A stretch of DNA of 64,000 nt from NCBI GenBank assembly GCA_020846145.1, contig JADLEL010000057.1, positions 1-64,000 of the forward strand, in the 5' to 3' direction. The notes under the pieces are model-generated. The model made no database searches. It had not been told where the DNA came from and was given only the letters and a program-made list of their open reading frames with translations. This DNA comes from Pirellulales bacterium. Its GTDB lineage: Bacteria; Planctomycetota; Planctomycetia; Pirellulales; Thermoguttaceae. Positions 9,044 through 16,997 of this stretch are shown piece after piece. Numbering within the stretch: the first letter of the stretch is position 1; every line of letters begins with the position of its first letter. The position numbers were made by a program, and so were the translations under genes.

Positions 9044-9070
9044 TCTATCCTCTATCCCCTATCCCCTATT
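9044..9070 (+). repeat. CCCCTAT leader repeat before the ABC ATPase
   Basis: Three to four tandem CCCCTAT-type heptamers ending two bases before the ATG at 9073, occupying the place of a ribosome binding site. Confidence 0.8.
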
Positions 9071-9072
9071 CA

Positions 9073-9756
9073 ATGCTTTCCGTCGAAAACCTCACCAAAC
9101 AATATGCGACTCGCGGCGAACCGCTCGACGTGCTTCGCGGCGTTTCGTTCACTTTGGAATCCGGCCAAAACACGGCGATTCTCGGCCCCAGCGGCTCGGG
9201 CAAAAGCACACTGCTGAGCATCATCGGCGGACTGGAGGAGCCGACCTCTGGAACCGTTGCACTTGATGGGCAAAATCCCAATAAGCTGGACGAACTCGCG
9301 CTGGCCGCGTTCCGCAACGTGCACGTCGGCTTCGTGTTCCAGGAGCATTATTTGCTGCCGCAATGCTCGGTGCTGGAAAACGTGCTCATCCCCACGGTCG
9401 CCGCCGGCAAGACGAAGCGCGAAGCCGTCGAGCGGGCGAAATCACTCTTGGAGCGCGTCGGCCTTTCCGAGCGTATCGAGCATCGGCCAGCCGAACTCTC
9501 CGGCGGCGAGCGCCAGCGGGCGGCCATCGCCCGCGCGCTCGTCAACAAGCCGACGCTGCTCTTGGCCGACGAACCCACCGGCAATCTCGACCGCACCAAC
9601 GCCGACCGCATCGGCCGCCTGCTGTTGGATCTTCAAAAACAAGAAGGAATGATGCTCTTGCTCGTCACCCACAGTGAACGACTTGCTGCGCTCATGAGCC
9701 GCCGGCTGGAATTGGATGAAGGAGTGCTGAAAGAAATGCTGAATGATGATTGCTGA
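9073..9756 (+). CDS. ABC transporter ATP-binding protein (LolD/MacB type)
   Basis: A 227-aa ATPase with Walker A GPSGSGKST at residues 38-46, the Q-loop in VFQEHYLLPQ, signature LSGGERQRAAIARAL and Walker B LLLADEPTGNLD. It resembles ATPases paired with FtsX-type permeases that extrude or mechanically move lipids and lipoproteins. The partner permease follows 131 bp downstream. The frame is open back to 9022, but that part is CCCCTAT repeat and the fold begins at MLSVENLTKQY, so I start at 9073. Confidence 0.92.
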   Translation: MLSVENLTKQYATRGEPLDVLRGVSFTLESGQNTAILGPSGSGKSTLLSIIGGLEEPTSGTVALDGQNPNKLDELALAAFRNVHVGFVFQEHYLLPQCSVLENVLIPTVAAGKTKREAVERAKSLLERVGLSERIEHRPAELSGGERQRAAIARALVNKPTLLLADEPTGNLDRTNADRIGRLLLDLQKQEGMMLLLVTHSERLAALMSRRLELDEGVLKEMLNDDC

Positions 9757-9824
9757 ATGCTGAATTATGGGCCATTTGCCGATACGCTAACTAATGAGTA
9801 TCGAATTATTTCAAAACCAACGCT

Positions 9825-9848
9825 CCCCGCGTGGACGCGGGGGCTAAA
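9825..9848 (+). repeat. Family E hairpin (CCCCGCGTGGACGCGGGG)
   Basis: A short perfect hairpin followed by GCTAAA. Related hairpins lie at 15156-15179 and 37967-37994, each with TTTAGC or GCTAAA at one end. Confidence 0.7.
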
Positions 9849-9857
9849 TGTTTTTCA

Positions 9858-9887
9858 CTATTCCCTATCCCCTATCCCCTGCCCGCC
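9858..9887 (+). repeat. CCCCTAT leader repeat before the large permease
   Basis: Tandem CCCTATC units and a pyrimidine tract directly before the ATG at 9888. No Shine-Dalgarno site is visible. Confidence 0.75.
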
Positions 9888-12800
9888 ATGTCCCTCCTGC
9901 GTCTGATCTTCGTTTCCTTCCTGCACCACTGGCGGATGAATCTCGCCGTGGCCTTGGGCGCGGCGGCGGGAACGGCGGTGTTGACTGGCGCGCTTCTGGT
10001 GGGCGATTCGATGCGCGGCAGCCTCCGCTCGCTCGCCCTCGATCGGCTCGGCAAGATCGACGAAGTCCTCGCCCCCGGCCGCTTCTTCCGCGAAAAACTC
10101 GCCGACGAACTCAAGGAAACCGAGGATTACAAACTGTATGGCGAATCGCTCGTGCCCGCCATTTTGCTTCCCGCCAGCATCGAAAATCCCAATACCCAAA
10201 CACGGGCGAACCGCATCGAAGTGATCGGCTGCAAACGGGATTTTTATGATCTATTCCCGGCTTCTCCAGGCATCGACCGAAGCTTGGTCGATAAAGGGAC
10301 TGGAGGTGAGGGTCGCGAAATCGACCTCAACCAGCCGCTGGCCGAAAAACTCGGCGTTAAATCCGGCGACGAAATCATCCTCCGCCTGCCCAAGCCGGGC
10401 CTAATTCCCTCCGACAGCGCGCTCGGCGAAAAGCGCGACACGGTGCGGAGCTACCGCCTCACCGTCCGCAATATCCTCCCCGCCGCCGGCCCCGGCCGCT
10501 TCAGCCTCAAGCCCAGCCAGCAAGAACCGCTCAACGCCTATGTGCCGCTCGATTGGCTGCAAGAACAGTTGGAGCAGTCGGGGAAGGTGAATACTCTACT
10601 CCTGGGATTGAATGAAATAGGTGAAGAATCGATAGAGCGATATTGGCAAGGCGCGCAGAAAATCACTTTGACGGACATGCTTTCGCGCTTGCGCGCGATC
10701 TTCACAGGCCGAAATAAAATACAATCTAGCTCGAGTGTATATTTCAGTGGTATCTTTTTGCATTGGTCTTTTCCGCTCGATCTCTCCGAAGATTTGGGAT
10801 TACGCATTGAGAAAGTTCCGAAAGGATACGTCAATCTCACCGCCGATAGCATGATCATTCCGCCGGGAATCGACGCGGCGATTGACAATCATGAAATCCA
10901 GGAACGCATGGCGTCTTCCATGACAAATATTCCCGAGGATAAAGATGAATCGCACTATGTCTTTCAAAGAGTCTTCACTTACCTGGCGAATTCGATTTCG
11001 CTCGACGGACGCAACATTCCTTACTCGACGATCACGGCGATCGATTTCTCGGCCGATCCGCCGTTGGGGCCGTTCCTCTCGCCGGATGGCAAGCCGATTT
11101 CGCCGCTTGCCGATACTGAGATTGCCTTGAACAGTTGGGCGGCGGAGGATCTGGCCGCCAAAATCGGCGATAGGATCAAGGTCTGCTACTTCGAACCGGA
11201 AAGCGCGCACGGGCAAATTCGGGAGAAAACGGCGGAGTTCAGGTTGGCGGCCATCGTGCAGCTTGGCGGCGCGGCCGACGATCGCAACTTCACGCCCAGC
11301 GTGAAAGGGATCACCGACATCGAAAGCATGTCGGATTGGGATCCGCCATTTCCGTTCGATGCCAAACGCATTCGGCCCAAAGATGAAAAGTATTGGAAGG
11401 ACTACGGCCCCACGCCCAAGGCGTTCGTATCGCGGGCCGCGGGCCGCGAACTTTGGGGCAATCGGTTTGGGCAAACGACCTCCGTCCGCATGGCCTGCAA
11501 ACCCGGATACTCCGTTCCGGACTCTTTTTCGGAAGAGAAATTCTTTCAAAAGAAGTTGGAGAACTGGTTGCAGTATGGTAGAATTGGTTTCTTCTGGCAG
11601 ACCGTCAAGCTGCAAGCGTTGGCCGCCGCGGAGGGGACGACGCCGTTTAACGTGCTGTTTCTCTGCTTCAGCTTCTTCATCATCGTTTCGGCGCTGATGC
11701 TGGTGCTGCTGCTTTTCAAACTCGGCGTCGAACGGCGGGCGGCGGAAATTGGGATTTTGCTGGCGGTGGGATGGAAGCCGAAAAAAGTCCGCAAGCTGCT
11801 TTTCCGCGAGGGCGTTTTGACCGCGTTGGCCGGCGGAAATATCGGCGTACCGCTGGGTCTCGGCTACGCCGCGCTCATGCTCTGGGGATTGCAAACGTGG
11901 TGGCTGGCGGCCATCGTTACGCCGTTTCTTAAGTTGTACCTCACGCCCGGCAGTTTGTTGATCGGTTTCGTCTCCGGCTTTTTCATGGCTATCCTTACCA
12001 TCTTCTTCGCCGTGCGAAAAATCAGCCGCGTCGCGCCGCGGCAGTTATTAGCGGGTCTCCCCCACGGTGCCATGCCCACGCTTGCCGTGGGCAAGAGGAG
12101 CGCGAGAAAAACTCGACCTTCTCCCGATGATTCCCCTCAACATGCCCACGGCAAGCGTGGGCATGGCACCCGTAATTTTTATAATCGATTCTCATGGATC
12201 GATATTTCGTGGATCATCTTCTTTTCCATCAATCTTCTTTTCTATTTCTTCGCCCGCCGATTGAGCGACCTAGAGGCTGGAATGTTCTTCGGTTGCGGGG
12301 CGATAATGCTGCTCCTCACGCTCTTAGTCCTCTGGAATCGCTTGCGCCGCGGCGCGACCGGCTCGGCGGTGGCCGCGGGCGGAGGAAATCTGTTTCGGCT
12401 GGCAATTCGGAACGCGGCGCGGAATCCCGGCCGCAGCACGCTCACCATCGGATTGGTGGCTTCGGCCTGCTTTTTAATCGTCGCCGTGAGCGCATTCCGA
12501 CTCGATCCCTCGCAGCAAACGCCGACCCTCAAAAGCGGCAACGGCGGATTTGCTTTGGTAGCCGAAAGCAGCCAGCCGATCTTCCAAAATATCGACACGA
12601 CCGACGGCCGTGCGGCGCTCGGCTTCTCCGACGATGAAGAAAAATTGCTTTCGCAGTGCAGGATTTACTCCCTCCGCGTCCGCGCGGGCGACGACGCCAG
12701 TTGCCTGAACCTTTACAAGCCGCGCAGTCCGCGAATTCTCGGCTTGCCGCAAGATTTTCTCGCCCGCGGCGGCTTCGCCTGGGCCGATGCGCCGGCTAAA

Positions 12801-13568
12801 TGCGAAAATCCCTGGAGCTTGCTCGAACCGCGCAATTTGGATATCAAAGCCGAAGTGCCGATGATTCTGGAAAAGAACACCGCCAATTATTCGCTGAATC
12901 TTTGGGAAGGATTGGGCGAGCAGTATTGGTTAAACGACGGGTCGTTTGGATTACGCATCGCTGCGCTTCTGAACAACAGCGTTTTCCAGGGCGATTTGCT
13001 CATCTCCGAAGAAGCCCTGCTCAAAAAATTCCCCGACTCTGCCGGATATCGCTTCTTCCTCGTCGAATGTCCGCCGGAGAAGACCGCCGAAGTGCAAAAA
13101 ATCCTCGAAAACCGGCTGGGCGATTACGGTTTCGCCGCCGAAACGACCGGTGGGCGCCTGGCGCGCTTCCTGGCCGTGCAGAATACCTATCTCTCGACGT
13201 TTCAAAGCCTCGGCGGTCTGGGCCTGTTGCTCGGCACGCTGGGATTGGCCGCCGTGCAGCTTCGCAACATCCTCGAGCGCCGCGGCGAACTCGCCCTGCT
13301 CCGCGCCGTCGGCTTCTCGCGAAAGAAACTCGCCAAACTCGTTTTGCTGGAAAACACCGTGCTGCTCGGCTTGGGCCTCGGCAACGGCATTTTGGCGGCG
13401 CTCGTGGCCGTGATGCCGCATTTCCTCACCAGCAATGCCTCGATCCCGTGGCTTTCGCTGTTCGGCACGTTGCTGCTGGTGTTCCTCGCCGGAACGCTCG
13501 CCGGACTGGCCGCCGTCCGCCAAGTGTTAAGAGCACCACTGTTGAATGCATTGCGCGAAGAGAATTAA
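9888..13568 (+). CDS. Large FtsX/MacB-type ABC permease with an in-frame repeat insertion
   Basis: A 1226-aa double-FtsX permease. Order: membrane segment near residues 15-40 (HWRMNLAVALGAAAGTAVLTGALLVG), a large extracytoplasmic domain, a membrane bundle about 590-715, a further membrane stretch about 770-820 (ISWIIFFSINLLFYFFARRL and following), a second extracytoplasmic domain, and C-terminal helices (FQSLGGLGLLLGTLGLAAVQLRN onward). It pairs with the ATPase just upstream. Residues about 727-761 come from a 105-bp palindromic repeat (12066-12170), an exact multiple of three, in the loop between two membrane segments. The frame is open from 9831, but that part is repeat; I start at 9888. 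The transported substrate is not known. Confidence 0.88.
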   Translation: MSLLRLIFVSFLHHWRMNLAVALGAAAGTAVLTGALLVGDSMRGSLRSLALDRLGKIDEVLAPGRFFREKLADELKETEDYKLYGESLVPAILLPASIENPNTQTRANRIEVIGCKRDFYDLFPASPGIDRSLVDKGTGGEGREIDLNQPLAEKLGVKSGDEIILRLPKPGLIPSDSALGEKRDTVRSYRLTVRNILPAAGPGRFSLKPSQQEPLNAYVPLDWLQEQLEQSGKVNTLLLGLNEIGEESIERYWQGAQKITLTDMLSRLRAIFTGRNKIQSSSSVYFSGIFLHWSFPLDLSEDLGLRIEKVPKGYVNLTADSMIIPPGIDAAIDNHEIQERMASSMTNIPEDKDESHYVFQRVFTYLANSISLDGRNIPYSTITAIDFSADPPLGPFLSPDGKPISPLADTEIALNSWAAEDLAAKIGDRIKVCYFEPESAHGQIREKTAEFRLAAIVQLGGAADDRNFTPSVKGITDIESMSDWDPPFPFDAKRIRPKDEKYWKDYGPTPKAFVSRAAGRELWGNRFGQTTSVRMACKPGYSVPDSFSEEKFFQKKLENWLQYGRIGFFWQTVKLQALAAAEGTTPFNVLFLCFSFFIIVSALMLVLLLFKLGVERRAAEIGILLAVGWKPKKVRKLLFREGVLTALAGGNIGVPLGLGYAALMLWGLQTWWLAAIVTPFLKLYLTPGSLLIGFVSGFFMAILTIFFAVRKISRVAPRQLLAGLPHGAMPTLAVGKRSARKTRPSPDDSPQHAHGKRGHGTRNFYNRFSWIDISWIIFFSINLLFYFFARRLSDLEAGMFFGCGAIMLLLTLLVLWNRLRRGATGSAVAAGGGNLFRLAIRNAARNPGRSTLTIGLVASACFLIVAVSAFRLDPSQQTPTLKSGNGGFALVAESSQPIFQNIDTTDGRAALGFSDDEEKLLSQCRIYSLRVRAGDDASCLNLYKPRSPRILGLPQDFLARGGFAWADAPAKCENPWSLLEPRNLDIKAEVPMILEKNTANYSLNLWEGLGEQYWLNDGSFGLRIAALLNNSVFQGDLLISEEALLKKFPDSAGYRFFLVECPPEKTAEVQKILENRLGDYGFAAETTGGRLARFLAVQNTYLSTFQSLGGLGLLLGTLGLAAVQLRNILERRGELALLRAVGFSRKKLAKLVLLENTVLLGLGLGNGILAALVAVMPHFLTSNASIPWLSLFGTLLLVFLAGTLAGLAAVRQVLRAPLLNALREEN
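12066..12170 (+). repeat. Family C palindrome inside the large permease gene
   Basis: Perfect 28-bp inverted arms at 12066-12093 and 12143-12170 around a 49-bp centre. The total of 105 bp keeps the frame. The arms match those in hpnE. Here the left arm is read as GAMPTLAVGK, a different frame from hpnE (CHAHACRGH), while both right arms read HGKRGHG. Confidence 0.93.
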
Positions 13569-13611
13569 ACGGGAAAAACCGTTGGCATTCCCTTGCTAAG
13601 CCGCAAGCGGC

Positions 13612-13645
13612 TGACATTCATCCTTCAGCATTCATACTTCATCCT
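13612..13645 (+). repeat. CATTCATCCTTCAG simple repeat between permease and queE
   Basis: Imperfect repeats of CATTCATCCTTCAG/CATTCATACTTCATC between the ends of two convergent genes. The same words recur as three 21-bp units at 62418-62480. Confidence 0.65.
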
Positions 13646-13648
13646 TCT

Positions 13649-14347
13649 TTACGTTCCCCTTCTCGCCCCAAACCATTCGATCTGTTTTCGTGGGCAGAAC
13701 ATCAATCGGTGCTCCGCGCAATAGGGTTCGAGCCAGCGGGCGATTTTTTCCAGTTCGGCCGGATCGACCCCCTGCGGCATGAGCATCGCCCGGCGGCGGT
13801 CGATTTGCGGCCTCGCGGCCAAATACTCTTCTACCTCGCGGCAATCGGCGGGCGTTTCGACCACGAACTTGAATTGATAATCGCAGTCGGCGATCAGCCG
13901 TTCAATGACGTTCGGCTCGCGGCGATTTTCTTCGTGCCGCGCGAGAATTCGCGGATCGTTCGATTGTACCGGCGTCGAGTTGGACAACTTCGGGCTGATC
14001 GACATCAAATCGCATGCCACCGGCAAATACCGCGTGCCCGAAGTCTCGACGGTGATGTGCCAGCCCGCATTTCGCAGTGCAAGGCTTAAGCTCACCATCT
14101 CATCAAAGAGCATCGGCTCGCCGCCGGTCAGCACGACGTGCCGTTGCGGCCCGGGAATGGCCAATTGTTCGATCCGCTCCAGGATCTCCGCGACCGGCAT
14201 CTCCACTCCTTCCGGCGACCAGGAAGCGTAAAGCGTATCGCAATACCCGCAGCGCAAATTGCAGCCGCACGCGCGCACGAACGCGCACTCGGTCCCCGTC
14301 AACCTTCCCTCTCCTTGCAGCGAGCGAAATATTTCGGAAATTCGCAT
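13649..14347 (-). CDS. queE: 7-carboxy-7-deazaguanine synthase
   Basis: A 232-aa radical SAM enzyme converting CPH4 to CDG in 7-deazaguanine synthesis. The cluster motif is C-x3-C-x2-C at Cys29, Cys33 and Cys36 (CNLRCGYC), with SLQGEG before it and the SAM-binding TGGEP later. It lies on the same strand as queC, which ends 76 bp upstream of its start, with a palindromic repeat between them. Confidence 0.95.
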   Translation of the reverse strand: MRISEIFRSLQGEGRLTGTECAFVRACGCNLRCGYCDTLYASWSPEGVEMPVAEILERIEQLAIPGPQRHVVLTGGEPMLFDEMVSLSLALRNAGWHITVETSGTRYLPVACDLMSISPKLSNSTPVQSNDPRILARHEENRREPNVIERLIADCDYQFKFVVETPADCREVEEYLAARPQIDRRRAMLMPQGVDPAELEKIARWLEPYCAEHRLMFCPRKQIEWFGARRGT

Positions 14348-14372
14348 GGTGTAAATGGCCGTTGTTCATCCT

Positions 14373-14398
14373 GCAAAGCCGCGACCAGTGGTCGCGGT
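14373..14398 (-). repeat. Family F palindrome (CCGCGACCAGTGGTCGCGG)
   Basis: A short palindrome in the queC-queE spacer. The same word is at 15196-15220 and in the last unit of the tandem array at 19089-19179. Confidence 0.75.
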
Positions 14399-14422
14399 GC
14401 GCGACGCATCGATAAGCAATCT

Positions 14423-15109
14423 TCATTGATATTTTATGGGATCGTCGAATCCCGCTCCGGCAAATCCCTTGCGGCGAAGCTGGCAGGCATCGCAATGGCC
14501 GCAGGCGACGCCTTGTGAATTGGGATCGTAGCACGAATGGGTCAAACCGTAATCGACGCCCAACTCGACGCCGCGGCGAATGATCTCGGCCTTGGTCATC
14601 TGGATGAGCGGCGCGTGGATGCGGAAATTGAGCGTCCCTTCCACGCCCGCCTTCGTGGCCAGGTTCGCCAGCTTCTCGAAAGCGGCGATGAATTCGCCGC
14701 GGCAGTCGGGGTAGCCGCTGTAGTCGATCGCGTTCACGCCGATGAAAATATCCGCCGCCCGAACCACCTCGGCGTAAGCCAGCGCGAGCGAGAGCAGCAC
14801 CGTATTGCGGGCGGGCACGTAGGTAACGGGAATGCCGTGCGACATCGTCTCGGCGTCGCGGTCCTTGGGCACGGCGATGGCGTCGGTCAGCGCGCTGCCG
14901 CCGAACTGGGCCAGATCGACCTTCACTACCGCATGGCGTCTAACGCCCAGCGCCGCGCACACCCGCCGGGCCGCTTCCAACTCGAACCGATGCCGCTGGC
15001 CGTAATCGACCGAAATTGCAAAAAGCTCGTACCCCTCCCGCCGGGCAATCGCCGCCGCCGTCGCCGAATCGAGTCCGCCGGAAAGGAGGATGATAGCCGA
15101 TCGGGTCAT
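14423..15109 (-). CDS. queC: 7-cyano-7-deazaguanine synthase
   Basis: A 228-aa ATP-dependent enzyme converting CDG to preQ0. The PP-loop is [11 protein letters not shown] near residues 8-18, and the C-terminal zinc site is SCYDP...[10 protein letters not shown]. It precedes queE on the same strand. Its leader is a CCCCTAT repeat on the coding strand, ending a few bases before the ATG, with no Shine-Dalgarno site. Confidence 0.96.
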   Translation of the reverse strand: MTRSAIILLSGGLDSATAAAIARREGYELFAISVDYGQRHRFELEAARRVCAALGVRRHAVVKVDLAQFGGSALTDAIAVPKDRDAETMSHGIPVTYVPARNTVLLSLALAYAEVVRAADIFIGVNAIDYSGYPDCRGEFIAAFEKLANLATKAGVEGTLNFRIHAPLIQMTKAEIIRRGVELGVDYGLTHSCYDPNSQGVACGHCDACQLRRKGFAGAGFDDPIKYQ

Positions 15110-15113
15110 ATAG

Positions 15114-15147
15114 TTAGGGGATAGGGGATAGAGGATAGGGGATAGGA
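15114..15147 (-). repeat. CCCCTAT leader repeat before queC
   Basis: Four tandem heptamers, read as CCCCTAT on the queC coding strand, ending within five bases of the start codon. Confidence 0.8.
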
Positions 15148-15155
15148 AAAAATCG

Positions 15156-15220
15156 TTTAGCCCCCGCGTCCACGCTGGGTACTGTGTGGTCCTTTGAAAG
15201 CCGCGACCACTGGTCGCGTT
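15156..15220. repeat. Family E and family F hairpins upstream of queF
   Basis: A TTTAGCCCCCGCGTCCACGC hairpin (15156-15179) followed by a CCGCGACCACTGGTCGCG palindrome (about 15196-15220), in the divergent queC-queF spacer. I looked for a preQ1 riboswitch between here and queF and did not recognise one. Confidence 0.6.
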
Positions 15221-15363
15221 TTATAGGGTTTTGAGTACAAAGTACGGCGTATTCAACGCATTTCCTTCTTTCTTCATCACCCCTCTCCTGGAGGACATCT
15301 GGCTGTTTGCCACTCTTTCCTTTATCATTACATAAAATTTCATCCTCGAACAGGAGTGAACCG

Positions 15364-15732
15364 GTGGCCCCCCCCTTAAGTAAAATATTGGAAACATTTG
15401 ATAACCAATATCCGGATCGGGATTACACGATCGAAATCGTCTGCCCCGAGTTCACGTCCGTTTGCCCGAAAACGGGCCAGCCAGACTTCGGCACGCTAAC
15501 GATCAATTACGTGCCCGAAAAGAAATGCGTGGAACTGAAGAGCCTCAAGCTCTATTTGCTGCAATTCCGCAACGAGGGCATATTTTACGAAAACGTAACC
15601 AACCGCATCCTCGACGACCTCGTCGCCGCCCTTCACCCTCGCCGCATGACTCTCACCGCCGCCTTCAACGCCCGCGGAGGAATCACCACCACTGTCACGG
15701 CGACGCACAAGGCGGAAGTTCATGGGAAATGA
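15364..15732 (+). CDS. queF: NADPH-dependent 7-cyano-7-deazaguanine reductase
   Basis: A 122-aa unimodular (YkvM-type) QueF that reduces preQ0 to preQ1. Visible motifs are the nucleophilic Cys in [14 protein letters not shown] and the QueF motif ELKSLKLY. I place the start at the GTG at 15364 because AGGAG lies seven to eight bases upstream; a TTG at 15307 gives a longer frame whose N-terminus does not resemble the family. It is divergent from queC-queE. Confidence 0.92.
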   Translation: MAPPLSKILETFDNQYPDRDYTIEIVCPEFTSVCPKTGQPDFGTLTINYVPEKKCVELKSLKLYLLQFRNEGIFYENVTNRILDDLVAALHPRRMTLTAAFNARGGITTTVTATHKAEVHGK

Positions 15733-15862
15733 TCGATGATGAAGTTTAGTCGCAATCCGAAGGAGAGCGTATCTGTTGATTTCAAATTGGTAATTGCAAA
15801 TTGCACAAACACAACCAACGCCTCCCTCACTCGCGAGTGGAAACGATGATTGAGCGATTTTT

Positions 15863-15902
15863 CCTATCCCCTATCCCCTATCCCCTATCCCCTATCCCCT
15901 TC
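15863..15902 (+). repeat. CCCCTAT leader repeat (about five units)
   Basis: The longest heptamer block in the window, ending directly before the ATG at 15904. Confidence 0.85.
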
Positions 15903-15903
15903 C

Positions 15904-16932
15904 ATGCCCGCCTCCGACTCTCCCCGCGTCTTCCTTTCCGGTTTTGCCGACGAAGCCGCAAACCAAAAAACCGCCGTGCAGCAATTCGCCGCCTTCGCCG
16001 CGCTCGGGCTGCAATACTACAGCATCCGCTTCATCGACGTCGGCTCGGGCGTGAAAAACGCCATGCAGCTTACGGTCTCCGAAATCCAAAAAATCCGGCA
16101 TCTGGAAAACGAATACGGGCTGAACGTCTCGTCGCTCGGCTCGCCCATCGGCAAAGTCAAATTGGTCGATGTCGAGGACGGCACGAAAAACAATTACATT
16201 CCGTTCAAAAAGTACCTCGAACACGACGTGAAAAAGGCCTGCGAACTGGCCCATGCGTTCGAGACCAAGCTCATCCGCGGCTTCTCGTTCTATCCGCCGA
16301 AAAACGCCGATCCGCGGGAGCATCTGCCGCAAGCCGTGCAGCAGCTTGGCGAAATCGCCGAGACCTGCCACCGCGCCGATTTGACCTTCGGGCTGGAAGT
16401 CGAAGCCAACCTCGTCGGTTGCACCGGCCACCTCTTGGCCGAAATCTACCGCCAGGTCAACCACCCCGGCATGGAGCTGATCTTCGACGCCGCGAACATC
16501 CTCGTCCAAGGATACTCGACGGCCGAGGTGTTCGCCCAATACGAAGCCATGAAGCCCGGCCTGGGCTGGATGCACATTAAAGATTATCGATATCCGCAGG
16601 CTGCCGAGGGGACGGATAAAACCAAGCACGTCGAGGAAGACAAGCTTTCCCATTTCGTTCCCGCCGACCAGGGCGACGCGGCCCACGAGCGAATCCTCCG
16701 CGATTTCGCGCGGATTATTCCATCGATCGAAAAGCGGCTGCACCGCCGCGGCATCCCCGGCGTGTTCCTCGACCTCGAACCGCACGTCAAAGGCGGCGGA
16801 CAATACGGCGGCTTCAGCGGCCCCGACGGCCTCGGCGTCGCGCTCCGCAGCCTCTGCCGCGTCCTCGACTACGCGGGCATCGAGTACCACTTGCGCGATT
16901 TCGAGGATATCCGGGCGGCACGGGGTTTTTGA
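15904..16932 (+). CDS. Sugar phosphate isomerase/epimerase family protein
   Basis: A 342-aa TIM-barrel protein of the xylose isomerase-like/AP endonuclease 2 superfamily. Metal-ligand-type residues can be seen in GLEVEANLVG, LIFDAANI and WMHIKDYR. The substrate cannot be told from sequence. It precedes a NagB-like gene by 65 bp on the same strand, which suggests a shared sugar pathway. The frame is open from 15850 through the CCCCTAT repeat, but the fold begins at MPASDSPRVFLSGF. Confidence 0.85.
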   Translation: MPASDSPRVFLSGFADEAANQKTAVQQFAAFAALGLQYYSIRFIDVGSGVKNAMQLTVSEIQKIRHLENEYGLNVSSLGSPIGKVKLVDVEDGTKNNYIPFKKYLEHDVKKACELAHAFETKLIRGFSFYPPKNADPREHLPQAVQQLGEIAETCHRADLTFGLEVEANLVGCTGHLLAEIYRQVNHPGMELIFDAANILVQGYSTAEVFAQYEAMKPGLGWMHIKDYRYPQAAEGTDKTKHVEEDKLSHFVPADQGDAAHERILRDFARIIPSIEKRLHRRGIPGVFLDLEPHVKGGGQYGGFSGPDGLGVALRSLCRVLDYAGIEYHLRDFEDIRAARGF

Positions 16933-16997
16933 ACTGAAAAATCGCGGTTCGCAACCACAAAAAGTCAACCGCCGTTATCTATCGAAGGAGCCGAACC

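Noticed and set aside
15221-15363. preQ1 riboswitch before queF
   Set aside because: No convincing small pseudoknot sequence was recognised.
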